Below are positions 1-5,907 of a DNA stretch of 6,944 nt, piece by piece. The position numbers were made by a program, and so were the translations under genes. The stretch is from positions 6,998 through 13,941 of the forward strand of contig PMKB01000336.1 of assembly GCA_003157595.1 (NCBI GenBank), written 5' to 3'. The first letter of the stretch is position 1; each line of letters starts with the position of its first letter. Origin of the DNA: Solirubrobacterales bacterium (GTDB lineage: Bacteria; Actinomycetota; Thermoleophilia; Solirubrobacterales; Solirubrobacteraceae). The notes beneath the pieces were generated by a model. The model saw nothing but the letters and a program-made list of their open reading frames with translations, was not told the origin of the DNA and did no database searches.

Positions 1-602
1 CCGTCGGTCTCGATGTCGAGCGTCAGCTTGTCGAAGTCCGTGCGCTGCCCGACGCGCGCCTGCTCGACCGCGTAGGCGACGCGGCGCACGGGCGAGAAGA
101 TCGAGTCGATCGGGATCACGCCGATCGGCTGGTCGGGCGACTTGTTGTCCTCCGCCGGACGGTAGCCGCGGCCGCGGCCGATCGTCAGGTACAGCTCAAG
201 GCGCGACTTCTTGTCAAGCGTCGCGATGTGAACCTCGGGGTTGAGGATCTCGACGCCCGAGGGGAGATCGATGTCGGCGGCAGTGATGTCGCCGGGCCCG
301 GTGGCGACGAGCGCCGCCTCGATCTCGCTCGCGTCGGAATGCATCCGGCAGACGATGCCCTTGAGGTTGAGCACGATGTCGGTGACGTCCTCCTTGACCC
401 CGCTGATCGTCGAGAACTCGTGAGCCACCCCCTCGATCCGCACGCTGGTCACCGCCGCGCCGGCAAGTGAGGACAGCAAAACGCGGCGCAGCGAGTTGCC
501 GAACGTGTAGCCGAACCCACGGTCCAGTGGCTCGATGACGAACGAGCCACGGTTGTCGTCGACGGATTCGCTAGTGATCCGGGGGATTTGGAAGTCAAGC
601 AT
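1..602 (-). CDS. rpoA: RNA polymerase alpha subunit, N-terminal part (3' end beyond window)
   Basis: Alpha subunit of RNA polymerase; its N-terminal domain dimerises and is the platform on which beta and beta' assemble. The frame opens with ATG at 602 ([12 protein letters not shown]) and stays open to the left edge, giving 200 codons. The hallmark alpha-NTD block is clear: [20 protein letters not shown] at about residues 21-40, then [18 protein letters not shown] and an [19 protein letters not shown] block to residue 81. Arg39-Arg40 match the conserved RR pair needed for beta contact. The end of the NTD, the linker and the C-terminal promoter-contacting domain lie outside the window. AGGA stands 5 bases before the ATG as a modest ribosome-binding site. 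It is the last gene seen in the cluster, and rplQ usually follows it. A 76-base spacer separates it from rpsD. The identification is very secure. Confidence 0.98.
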   Translation of the reverse strand, partial: MLDFQIPRITSESVDDNRGSFVIEPLDRGFGYTFGNSLRRVLLSSLAGAAVTSVRIEGVAHEFSTISGVKEDVTDIVLNLKGIVCRMHSDASEIEAALVATGPGDITAADIDLPSGVEILNPEVHIATLDKKSRLELYLTIGRGRGYRPAEDNKSPDQPIGVIPIDSIFSPVRRVAYAVEQARVGQRTDFDKLTLDIETD

Positions 603-638
603 CGGGGTCCTAACGTCGTCGTGTTCTAAAAGCTCGCA

Positions 639-658
639 GGCCCGCCCGGGCGCCGGCC
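639..658 (-). promoter_or_regulatory. GC-rich palindromic element in the rpsD-rpoA spacer
   Basis: The 76-base spacer 603-678 is one of the longest in this cluster. At its centre is the perfect 10-base palindrome CGCCCGGGCG (643-652), inside a 20-base segment bounded by GGCC on both sides (655-658 and 639-642). On the transcript this could fold into an imperfect stem: 4 bp, a 2-base bulge, 3 bp and a CCGG loop. About six bases downstream there is a short TTTT run. It resembles a weak attenuator or a processing/pausing hairpin more than a strong terminator, because the stem is bulged and the U-run is short and offset. I found no convincing -35/-10 pair in the spacer. The function is inferred only. 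Confidence 0.3.
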
Positions 659-678
659 AGAGTGTGAAAAGAGGGAAG

Positions 679-1299
679 CTATTTTGAGTACAGCTCGACG
701 ATGAGCTGCTCTTGCACCGGCGCCGCAACCTCACGGCGTTCGGGCTTGCGCAGGACCTTCGCAGTCAGACCGTCATGATCGGCCTGCAACCAGGCCGGCA
801 CCTGCCCGGTCAACTCTGTCGCGTCACGGATCACCTGCTGGGCGGTGGTTCCCGCCTTCACCGCGATCACGTCGCCGGGGCGGACCTGGTAGGAGGGGAT
901 GTCTACCCGACGGCCGTTGACGGTCCAGTGTCCGTGACGCACGAGCTGGCGCGCCTGGCGGCGCGAGGCGGCGAAGCCGAGGCGCACGAGCACGTTGTCG
1001 AGGCGGCACTCCAGCAGCGTCAGCAGGTTCTCGCCGGTGATCCCCGGCTGGCGCGAGGCCTTCTCGTAGTAGCCGCGGAACTGCTTCTCGAGCAGCCCGT
1101 AGTAGCGGCGCGCCTTCTGCTTCTCGCGCAGCTGCAGGCGATACTCGCTCTGCTTCTGGCGGCCGCGGCCGTGCTCGCCGGGCGGATAGGAGCGCCGTTC
1201 GACGCCGCACTTGTCGGTCAGGCAGCGCTCGCCCTTGAGGAAGAGCTTCTGGCCCTCGCGGCGGCACTGCTTGCACTGGGGGGAGGTATCTCTGGCCAT
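679..1299 (-). CDS. rpsD: Small ribosomal subunit protein uS4
   Basis: Primary 16S rRNA-binding protein that nucleates assembly of the 30S body; in several bacteria it also represses ribosomal-protein genes. The 206-residue product begins [12 protein letters not shown], the expected uS4 N-terminus. Four cysteines, C9, C12, C26 and C31 (C-x2-C-x13-C-x4-C), form a zinc site like that of Thermus uS4, so this is the zinc-containing form. The S4 RNA-binding fold covers about residues 97-160 ([20 protein letters not shown], then [22 protein letters not shown]). The end IVELYSK is typical. The frame stays open for 72 codons upstream, but that part is an Arg/Ser/Pro-rich shadow of rpsK, so the start is placed at ATG 1299. 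Only 7 bases separate it from the rpsK stop. No clear Shine-Dalgarno is visible, so translation is probably coupled to rpsK. Confidence 0.98.
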   Translation of the reverse strand: MARDTSPQCKQCRREGQKLFLKGERCLTDKCGVERRSYPPGEHGRGRQKQSEYRLQLREKQKARRYYGLLEKQFRGYYEKASRQPGITGENLLTLLECRLDNVLVRLGFAASRRQARQLVRHGHWTVNGRRVDIPSYQVRPGDVIAVKAGTTAQQVIRDATELTGQVPAWLQADHDGLTAKVLRKPERREVAAPVQEQLIVELYSK

Positions 1300-1306
1300 C
1301 GGCTGC

Positions 1307-1702
1307 TCAGACGCGGCGCCGCTTGCGCGGGCGGCACCCGTTGTGGGCCTGTGGCGTGACGTCGCGCACGCCGGTGACGTCGAGCCCGGCGGCCTGCAGC
1401 GAGCGGATCGCGGTCTCGCGTCCGGAGCCCGGCCCCTTGACGAAGACCTCGACCTTCTGCAGCCCCTGCTCGATGCCCTTGCGCGCCGCGGCGTCGGCCG
1501 TGACCTGCGCGGCAAACGGCGTGGACTTGCGCGAGCCCTTGAAACCGGCGCCGCCGGCGGACTCCCAGGCGATCACGTTGCCCTGCTGGTCGGTCAGCGA
1601 CACGATCGTGTTGTTGAACGACGTCTTGATGTGGGCCTGGCCGACCGGGATGTTCTTCTTGACCTTGCGGCGACCGCGCGCTGGGCGTCTTGGCGCGGGC
1701 AT
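1307..1702 (-). CDS. rpsK: Small ribosomal subunit protein uS11
   Basis: Protein of the 30S platform that contacts 16S rRNA near the E site and the mRNA exit. The 131-residue product has a basic, probably disordered start ([20 protein letters not shown]), then the family core [20 protein letters not shown] (about 23-42) and [21 protein letters not shown] (about 46-66). It ends [18 protein letters not shown]. The conserved HNG (120-122), the site of isoaspartate formation in E. coli S11, is present. The usual IPHNG reads QAHNG here. The ATG overlaps the rpsM stop by one base (TAATG), and a GGGA motif lies about 7 bases before it, so rpsM and rpsK are probably translationally coupled. The length is normal for the family. 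Confidence 0.98.
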   Translation of the reverse strand: MPAPRRPARGRRKVKKNIPVGQAHIKTSFNNTIVSLTDQQGNVIAWESAGGAGFKGSRKSTPFAAQVTADAAARKGIEQGLQKVEVFVKGPGSGRETAIRSLQAAGLDVTGVRDVTPQAHNGCRPRKRRRV

Positions 1703-2085
1703 TACTTCTTCCCGGCCTTCTTCTTGCCCGCCACCTGCATGCGCCGGGGACCCTTGCGCGTGCGCGCGTTGGTCTTGGTGTTCTGGCCGCGCACGGGCAG
1801 ACCGCGCCGGTGGCGGATGCCGCGGTAGCAGCCGATCTCGGTCAGGCGCTTGATGTCCTGCGAGCGCTCGCGCCGCAGGTCGCCCTCGACCGTGATGTCC
1901 TGGTCGATGGCGTCACGCAGCTTGCCGACCTCCTCCTCGGTGAGGTCGCGGACATAGGTGTCCGCGGAGATGCCGCTGCCGCTCAGCAGCTTGTTCGAGG
2001 TCGGGCGACCGATCCCATAGATATAGGTGAGGCCGATCTCGACGCGCTTGTTCAGCGGTAGGTTGATGCCGGCGATGCGTGCCAT
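1702..2085 (-). CDS. rpsM: Small ribosomal subunit protein uS13
   Basis: Protein of the 30S head that forms the intersubunit bridges to the 50S central protuberance and contacts P-site tRNA through its C-terminal tail. The 127-residue product starts [26 protein letters not shown], the canonical helix-two-turn-helix start. The RNA-binding block [20 protein letters not shown] (about residues 85-104) is followed by [11 protein letters not shown] and a Lys-rich tail ending GKKKAGKK. The start is ATG 2085, 4 bases after the rpmJ stop, with AGGG 8 bases upstream. Its stop codon TAA shares its second A with the rpsK ATG. The length and motifs are ordinary for actinobacterial uS13. Confidence 0.98.
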   Translation of the reverse strand: MARIAGINLPLNKRVEIGLTYIYGIGRPTSNKLLSGSGISADTYVRDLTEEEVGKLRDAIDQDITVEGDLRRERSQDIKRLTEIGCYRGIRHRRGLPVRGQNTKTNARTRKGPRRMQVAGKKKAGKK

Positions 2086-2089
2086 CGCG

Positions 2090-2203
2090 CTAGCCCTGCC
2101 GCTGCTTGTGGCGCGGGTTCTTGCAGATCACGTGAACGACGCCGTGTCGGCGAACAATCTTGCACTTCTCGCACATCGGCTTGACCGACGGTCGTACCTT
2201 CAT
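2090..2203 (-). CDS. rpmJ: Large ribosomal subunit protein bL36
   Basis: The smallest 50S protein, which binds 23S rRNA near the L7/L12 stalk base. It has 37 codons from ATG 2203 to TAG 2090: [20 protein letters not shown], then [18 protein letters not shown]11, C14, C27 and H32 (C-x2-C-x12-C-x4-H) form the zinc ribbon of the zinc-binding bL36 form. The sequence is nearly consensus over its whole length, so the call is safe despite its size. AAAGGG lies only 3 bases before the start. It is the first gene after the map spacer, where infA would normally intervene, and lies 4 bases before rpsM. Confidence 0.98.
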   Translation of the reverse strand: MKVRPSVKPMCEKCKIVRRHGVVHVICKNPRHKQRQG

Positions 2204-2293
2204 GGTCCCTTTCGGATGGATCCGTACGGGGCGGCTCTGGCAGCCGTGCCGGCTGCCGCTACCTCCCGCGGATTACGCACGAACGAACCCGGG
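2204..2293 (-). other. map-rpmJ spacer lacking infA
   Basis: In most actinobacteria and many Firmicutes, infA (translation initiation factor IF-1, about 72 codons) lies between map and rpmJ. Here the space is 90 bases, too short for it, and neither strand encodes an IF-1-like OB-fold sequence. The spacer holds three things in transcription order: a GGGAGGT Shine-Dalgarno-like motif (2267-2261) with no ATG, GTG or TTG in the next 20 bases; a perfect hairpin (2257-2239); and the ribosome-binding region of rpmJ. A 26-codon frame starting GTG 2280 ends in a TGA at 2200 that overlaps the rpmJ ATG as ATGA. I do not call it a gene, since it has no good ribosome-binding site and no family resemblance. 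Confidence 0.6.
2239..2257 (-). promoter_or_regulatory. Perfect 7-bp stem-loop upstream of rpmJ
   Basis: On the transcript GGCAGCC is followed by the 5-base loop GGCAC and then GGCTGCC, a perfect 7-bp GC-rich stem. No U-run follows, so it is not a standard intrinsic terminator. It stands about 35 bases before the rpmJ start and just after an orphan GGGAGGT motif. It could be an RNA-processing barrier, a 3'-end stabiliser for the upstream adk-map message, or part of a leader that controls rpmJ-rpsM. A competing 4-bp pairing (GGCT with the downstream AGCC) is possible. The role is not known. Confidence 0.35.
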
Positions 2294-3100
2294 TCAGCCG
2301 ACCCGAGCGCGACCGCGGATGTTACCAAGTGCGGGCTCCTCGCCGTCGGGACGGTGCCAGGGCGTCAGCACGCGTGGCCCATCGGCCGTGATCGCGACCG
2401 TGAACTCGAAGTGCGCGGTGAGCGATCCGTCCTGTGAATAGATCGACCAGCCGTCGGTGCCGACACGCACCGACGGCCCGCCTGCGGTCGTCATCGGCTC
2501 GATCGCGAGGACCATCCCCTCCTCCAGACGCGGGCCGGTGCCGGGGTCGCCAAAGTTGGGGATCTGCGGGTCCTCGTGCATGTTGCGCCCGACGCCGTGC
2601 CCGACCAGCGTGCGCACGATCGACAGGCCGTCGGCTTCGGCGCTTGCCTGGACCGCATGTGAGACATCCCCGAGGCGGTTGCCGACGATGCACTGCTCGA
2701 CCGCGGCCATCAGCGAGCGCTCGGTGGCGTCGAGCAGGCTCTGGGCGAGCACCCCGACCGAGCCGACGGCGAAGGTCCGCGCCGCGTCGGAGACCCAGCC
2801 GTCGAGAGTCACCCCCACATCGAGCGAGATCACGTCGCCGCGCTCAAGCGCGTAGGGACCGGGGATCCCGTGCACGATCATCGAGTTTGGCGAGGCGCAG
2901 ATCGAGCCGGGGAAGCCGCGGTAGCCCTTGAAGGTCGGCACGCCACCCTGCGAACGGATGTAGCGCTCGGCGGCCGCGTCGAGCTCGGCCGTCGTCACGC
3001 CGGGGCGGATCTGGCGCTCGAGCAGGTGCAGCGTGCGCACGAGGATCGCCCCCGACGCAGCGATGCTGTCGATCTCCGCCGGCGACTTGCGGATGATCAC
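2294..3100 (-). CDS. map: Methionine aminopeptidase, type I
   Basis: Cytosolic metalloenzyme that removes the initiator methionine from nascent proteins when the second residue is small. The 268-residue product has the pita-bread fold signatures in order: FPGSICASPNSMIVHGIP with H77; the metal pair D94 (SLDVGV) and D105 (WVSDAART), 11 residues apart as in E. coli MetAP; GHGVGRNMHEDP with metal ligand H168 and catalytic H175; AIEPM with E201; and E232 in HFEFTVAI. All five metal ligands are present. The His that usually follows the last Glu (E-H-T) is Phe here. The product lacks the N-terminal SH3-binding extension of the long actinobacterial MetAP forms, so it is the short type Ia. The start is GTG 3100, overlapping the adk stop as GTGA, with GAGGA 6 bases upstream. 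A basic tail of about 20 residues follows the catalytic domain. Confidence 0.96.
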   Translation of the reverse strand: MIIRKSPAEIDSIAASGAILVRTLHLLERQIRPGVTTAELDAAAERYIRSQGGVPTFKGYRGFPGSICASPNSMIVHGIPGPYALERGDVISLDVGVTLDGWVSDAARTFAVGSVGVLAQSLLDATERSLMAAVEQCIVGNRLGDVSHAVQASAEADGLSIVRTLVGHGVGRNMHEDPQIPNFGDPGTGPRLEEGMVLAIEPMTTAGGPSVRVGTDGWSIYSQDGSLTAHFEFTVAITADGPRVLTPWHRPDGEEPALGNIRGRARVG

Positions 3101-3771
3101 AGGTCTTCCTCGAGGCGCAGCGTCGCGAGCGTCGCGCGAATTCGCTCGTGGACCTGGGTCGGGGAGCGGGTGCCGTCGAAGCGCCGCAGCAGGCCGCGCT
3201 CCTCGTAGTAGGCCATCAGCGGCTCGGTCTGCGTGTGGTAGACCTCCAGCCGGTTGCGCACCGTCTGCTCGAGATCGTCGTCGCGCTGCTCGAGTTCGGA
3301 GCCGTCGATGTCACAGTGCCCCTCGTGCTTGGGCGGGTCGAGGTCGACGTGGTAGACGTGGCCCTCCTTGCGGCAGATCCGCCGCCCCGAGATCCGCTTG
3401 ACGACAAGCTCGTCCGGGGCGTCGAGCGCCAGCACGGCGGTCAGGCGACGGTCGTGTGAGTCGAGCTGCCGGCCCAGCGCGCCCGCCTGCTCGATCGTCC
3501 GCGGGAAGCCGTCGAGCAGGAAGCCGTCGCGCGCGTCGTCGTCGGCGAGCCGCTCAAGGATCACGCCGACGACCACCTCGTCGGGCACCAGATCGCCCTT
3601 GTCCATGTACTGCTTGGCCATCAGCCCGAGCTCGCTGCCCGCCTCGCGCGCGGCGCGCAGGATGTCTCCGGTCGCGATGTGCGGCAGGCCGAAGTCCTCC
3701 GTCAGCAGCGCGGCCTGGGTGCCTTTGCCGGCGCCGGGGGCACCCAGCAGGATCAGATTGAGTTCGGACAT
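3097..3771 (-). CDS. adk: Adenylate kinase, long form with LID domain
   Basis: Catalyses ATP + AMP = 2 ADP in the cytosol and so maintains adenine nucleotide balance. The 224-residue product has the P-loop GAPGAGKGT (10-18), the AMP-binding TGDILR (34-39), the DGFPRT signature (87-92) and a full LID insertion (about 128-166) ending in QRDDD. The LID has the spacing of a zinc site, C133-x2-E136-x16-C153-x2-D156, but only two of the four positions are Cys. H138 is a possible replacement ligand, giving Cys-His-Cys-Asp. The long form contrasts with the short, LID-less mycobacterial enzyme and resembles the Streptomyces type. The start is ATG 3771, after a 69-base spacer following secY. No strong Shine-Dalgarno is seen. 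It overlaps map by 4 bases, and adk-map is a common pair after secY. Confidence 0.97.
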   Translation of the reverse strand: MSELNLILLGAPGAGKGTQAALLTEDFGLPHIATGDILRAAREAGSELGLMAKQYMDKGDLVPDEVVVGVILERLADDDARDGFLLDGFPRTIEQAGALGRQLDSHDRRLTAVLALDAPDELVVKRISGRRICRKEGHVYHVDLDPPKHEGHCDIDGSELEQRDDDLEQTVRNRLEVYHTQTEPLMAYYEERGLLRRFDGTRSPTQVHERIRATLATLRLEEDL

Positions 3772-3840
3772 CGTGAAGGTCTACGCGCCTCGCCGTGCGT
3801 TCGAATCGCCAGGGAGCCAAGCGTAACCGCTCAGCCCGGA
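3772..3840 (-). other. secY-adk spacer
   Basis: These 69 bases between the secY stop and the adk start are unusually long for this cluster. There is a weak 4-bp hairpin (AGCG-GTTA-CGCT) near the secY end and a TACGCT hexamer that fits the loose actinobacterial -10 pattern, but no -35 element sits at a proper distance. No U-run follows any stem, so there is no terminator. An internal promoter for adk-map is possible but not shown. Confidence 0.3.
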
Positions 3841-5112
3841 TCAGGTTTTGAGGAAGCCCTCGTAGTTGCGCATCATCAGCTGCGCTTCGAGCTGTTTCAT
3901 TGTGTCCAGGGCGACCCCGATCACGATGATGATCGACGTGCCGCCGAAGTTGAAGTTCTCGCCGGTGCGGGCGTAGACGATCGCCGGCAGCGCGGCCACG
4001 GCCGCGAGATACAGGGCACCGGGGAAGGTCAGCCGCGCGAGGATCCGATCGAGGAATTCGGCCGTTGGCCGACCGGGTCTGACGCCCGGTATGAAGCCGC
4101 CGTACTTCTTCAGGTTGTCGGCCTGCTCGACCGGGTTGAAGGTGACCGCGGTGTAGAAGTAGGTGAAGATGATGATCAGGATCGCCTCGCCCACGATGTA
4201 GTGCCAGCCGTTGGGGGAGAAGAAGTCCTCGAGCTTGATCGACCAGCGGGTGTTGACGATCTGGCCGATCGTCGGCGGGAAGGCCATGAGCGAGGCGGCG
4301 AAGATGACCGGGATGACGCCGGCCATGTTGACGCGCAGCGGCAGGTAGGTCTGGCCGCCGGAGGTCATCCGGCGGCCGATCACGCGTTTGGCGTACTGAA
4401 CCGGGATCCGCCGCTGCCCCTCCTGCACGAACACCACGGCCGCGACGACCGCGAGCACCAGGAAGGGCAGGACCACCTTGAACACCTGGTTGTTGGACTG
4501 GTACCAGGTCTGCGCGGCGCCGGGCAGGCGTGAGACGATGTTCGCGAAGATCATCAGCGAGATCCCGTTGCCGATGCCGTGTTGGGTGATCAGCTCGCCC
4601 ATCCACATCACGAGCACCGTGCCGGCGGTCAGCGATATCACGATCAGCAGGATGTGCTGCAGGTCAAACGACGGAATGATCGAGCCGGCCGTGCCGCTCG
4701 GCAGCGAGTGGAAGAGGAAGACGTAGCCGATCGACTGGGCGAACGCCAGCCCGACGGTGAGATAGCGCGTGTACTGCGTCAGTCGCGCCTGTCCGACCTC
4801 CCCCTCCTGGCGGAGCTTCTCCAGTGAGGGCACGACGACCTGCAGCAGCTGCAGGATGATCGATGCCGTGATGTAGGGCATGATCCCCAGCGCGAAGATC
4901 GCCATCTGCGACAGCGCGCCGCCAGAGAACAGGTTGAGAAAGCTGAAGATGCCCGAGCCGCTGAGCGACGAGTTGGCCTTGACGGCCGCGACGTTCACGC
5001 CGGGCACGTAGAGGTGCGCGCCGAGCCTGTACAAACCGAGCATCAGCGCCGTGAAGGCGACCTTCCGACGAATGTCTCGGACAGTCAGCGCGGAGAGGAT
5101 CGTGTTGATCAT
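3841..5112 (-). CDS. secY: Preprotein translocase subunit SecY
   Basis: Channel-forming subunit of the SecYEG translocon in the cytoplasmic membrane; it passes unfolded preproteins driven by SecA and inserts membrane proteins co-translationally. The 423-residue product begins MINTILSALTVRDIRRKVAF and shows ten hydrophobic segments at about 17-36, 69-92, 114-135, 151-171, 178-197, 210-230, 260-280, 305-325, 357-381 and 388-405. The Gly/Ser-rich plug region with FLNLFSGGALSQ lies around 50-70, and GIMPYITASIILQLL lines TM2b. The large cytoplasmic loop with QRRIPVQYAKR (233-243) and the loop YGGFIPGVRPGRPT (337-350) are the SecA/ribosome contact sites. The product ends MRNYEGFLKT, a normal SecY C-terminus. 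It starts at ATG 5112, 67 bases after rplO, with no evident Shine-Dalgarno. Its place between rplO and adk is the classic one. Confidence 0.98.
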   Translation of the reverse strand: MINTILSALTVRDIRRKVAFTALMLGLYRLGAHLYVPGVNVAAVKANSSLSGSGIFSFLNLFSGGALSQMAIFALGIMPYITASIILQLLQVVVPSLEKLRQEGEVGQARLTQYTRYLTVGLAFAQSIGYVFLFHSLPSGTAGSIIPSFDLQHILLIVISLTAGTVLVMWMGELITQHGIGNGISLMIFANIVSRLPGAAQTWYQSNNQVFKVVLPFLVLAVVAAVVFVQEGQRRIPVQYAKRVIGRRMTSGGQTYLPLRVNMAGVIPVIFAASLMAFPPTIGQIVNTRWSIKLEDFFSPNGWHYIVGEAILIIIFTYFYTAVTFNPVEQADNLKKYGGFIPGVRPGRPTAEFLDRILARLTFPGALYLAAVAALPAIVYARTGENFNFGGTSIIIVIGVALDTMKQLEAQLMMRNYEGFLKT

Positions 5113-5179
5113 CGAGACCGGGGGTCAGTCTAGTGGGTCGGCTCGGAGGGTTGTGCCTGCAACGACGGGTGGCGGTCGG
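5113..5179 (-). other. rplO-secY spacer
   Basis: There are 67 bases between the uL15 stop and the SecY start. A TAGACT hexamer lies about 12 bases before the secY ATG and fits the actinobacterial -10 pattern (TAnnnT). The best -35-like hexamer (TTGCAG) is 24 bases upstream of it, too far for a standard promoter. No terminator-like stem with a U-run is present. A start so close to the ATG would leave a nearly leaderless message. I treat a promoter here as unproven. Confidence 0.25.
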
Positions 5180-5719
5180 CTACTTCTCGACCACGACGCA
5201 GCTGCCGCCGGCAGCCTCGATGCGCTCACGCGCCGTCGCGCTGAAAGCGTGGGCGTGCACCGTCAGGAGCTTGGCCAGCTCGCCGCGGGCGAGGATCTTG
5301 ACGGGAATCCCCTTGCGGGTCCCCAGCCCGGCGCCACGCAACGCTTCGAGCGTGACCTCGGCACCAGCCTCGAACCGGGCCTCCAGGTCGGCGAGGTTGA
5401 CCGGCTGGGTGTGCGTGCGAAACGGCTCGAAGGGCATCGACTGCTTCTTGTGCGGCCCGCGCAGCTTGCGCATCCGCATGTGAATCGGCATCTGGCCGCC
5501 CTCGAAGCGCGACCGGTCCTTGGCGCCGGAGCGCGACCCGTAACCCTTCTGCCCGCGTCCGGAGGTCTTGCCGGTGCCCGACCCCTCGCCGCGGCCGACG
5601 CGCTTGCGCGGACGGCGGCTCCCGGGAGCGGGGCGCAGAGAATGCAGCCCGATCCACTGCTCCGGGGCTGCCGGCGGCTCCTGCTGCGGCTCGGCGGGAC
5701 GCTTCGGCGCGGGGCTCAC
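5180..5719 (-). CDS. rplO: Large ribosomal subunit protein uL15, with N-terminal extension
   Basis: Late-assembling 50S protein that threads a long extended N-terminal arm through 23S rRNA. Of 179 residues, the family core starts around residue 25 with LHSLRPAPGSRRPRKRVGRG, followed by EGSGTGKTSGRGQKGYGSRS and the globular C-terminal domain (about 80-179) ending AAGGSCVVVEK. Residues 1-24 form an extra segment rich in Pro, Ala, Glu and Gln (PAPKRPAEPQQEPPAAPEQW). The start is GTG 5719, within a GTGA overlap with the rpmD stop and preceded by a strong GGAGGG. No in-frame ATG, GTG or TTG occurs between it and the core, so the extension appears to be translated. uL15 usually begins directly at the (M)xLHxL motif. 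Confidence 0.97.
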   Translation of the reverse strand: MSPAPKRPAEPQQEPPAAPEQWIGLHSLRPAPGSRRPRKRVGRGEGSGTGKTSGRGQKGYGSRSGAKDRSRFEGGQMPIHMRMRKLRGPHKKQSMPFEPFRTHTQPVNLADLEARFEAGAEVTLEALRGAGLGTRKGIPVKILARGELAKLLTVHAHAFSATARERIEAAGGSCVVVEK

Positions 5720-5907
5720 TTCTTGCCCTCCGGCGGCGCGACCGAGACCAGGTGGCGCACGGCGTGCAGCATGCCGCGCGCCTGGGGTGTGTCGTGCACG
5801 TCGACGGTGTGTCCGATCCGGCGCAGCCCGAGTGAGCGCAGAGTGTCGAGCTGACGCTGGTTGGAGCCGTTACGCGAGCGCCGCTGTGTGACGCGCAGGA
5901 CGCTCAT
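5716..5907 (-). CDS. rpmD: Large ribosomal subunit protein uL30
   Basis: Small 50S protein that packs against 23S rRNA domain II. The 63-residue product has the single ferredoxin-like uL30 fold: [20 protein letters not shown] (3-22), then [20 protein letters not shown] (23-42) and [14 protein letters not shown]. The [10 protein letters not shown] block is diagnostic. The start is ATG 5907, overlapping the rpsE stop as ATGA; the stop overlaps the rplO GTG as GTGA. It is thus locked between two translationally coupled neighbours, the standard rpsE-rpmD-rplO order. The length is typical, with a few extra residues (APPEGKK) at the end. Confidence 0.96.
   Translation of the reverse strand: MSVLRVTQRRSRNGSNQRQLDTLRSLGLRRIGHTVDVHDTPQARGMLHAVRHLVSVAPPEGKK
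5726..5731 (-). promoter_or_regulatory. Ribosome-binding site deciding the rplO GTG start
   Basis: GGAGGG lies 6 bases before GTG 5719, inside the last codons of rpmD. It is the best Shine-Dalgarno match in the right half of the window. Together with the absence of other in-frame start codons it fixes the extended uL15 start. Confidence 0.75.

Noticed and set aside
1300..1515. 72-codon upstream extension of the rpsD frame
   Set aside because: It is an Arg/Ser/Pro-rich antisense-like reading of rpsK in another frame; uS4 homology begins exactly at MARDTSPQC (ATG 1299).
2294..2330. MetAP C-terminal GNIRGRARVG recalling the RGRI end of IF-1, as if map were fused to an infA remnant
   Set aside because: The similarity covers only a few basic residues in a variable tail; it is too short to support a fusion.
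3790..3830. Plus-strand TTCGAATC followed by a CCA, recalling a tRNA T-loop and 3' end
   Set aside because: The flanking bases do not form a five-base-pair T-stem, and no matching acceptor strand lies about 70 bases upstream.
3679..4533. 284-residue plus-strand frame opposite secY and adk
   Set aside because: It is antisense to two confident genes, and its His/Gly/Arg/Asp-rich composition is typical of the complement of high-GC coding DNA.
3554..4606. 350-residue minus-strand frame overlapping secY and adk
   Set aside because: It is a +1/+2 frame reading through two real genes, rich in Arg, Asp, His and Gly; long open frames of this kind are expected at this GC content.
5113..5160. Promoter for secY from TTGCAG and TAGACT hexamers
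   Set aside because: The 24-base spacing is well outside the usual 16-19 range.
5051..5854. 267-residue plus-strand frame opposite secY, rplO and rpmD
   Set aside because: It is a shadow of three well-identified minus-strand genes with no recognisable domain.
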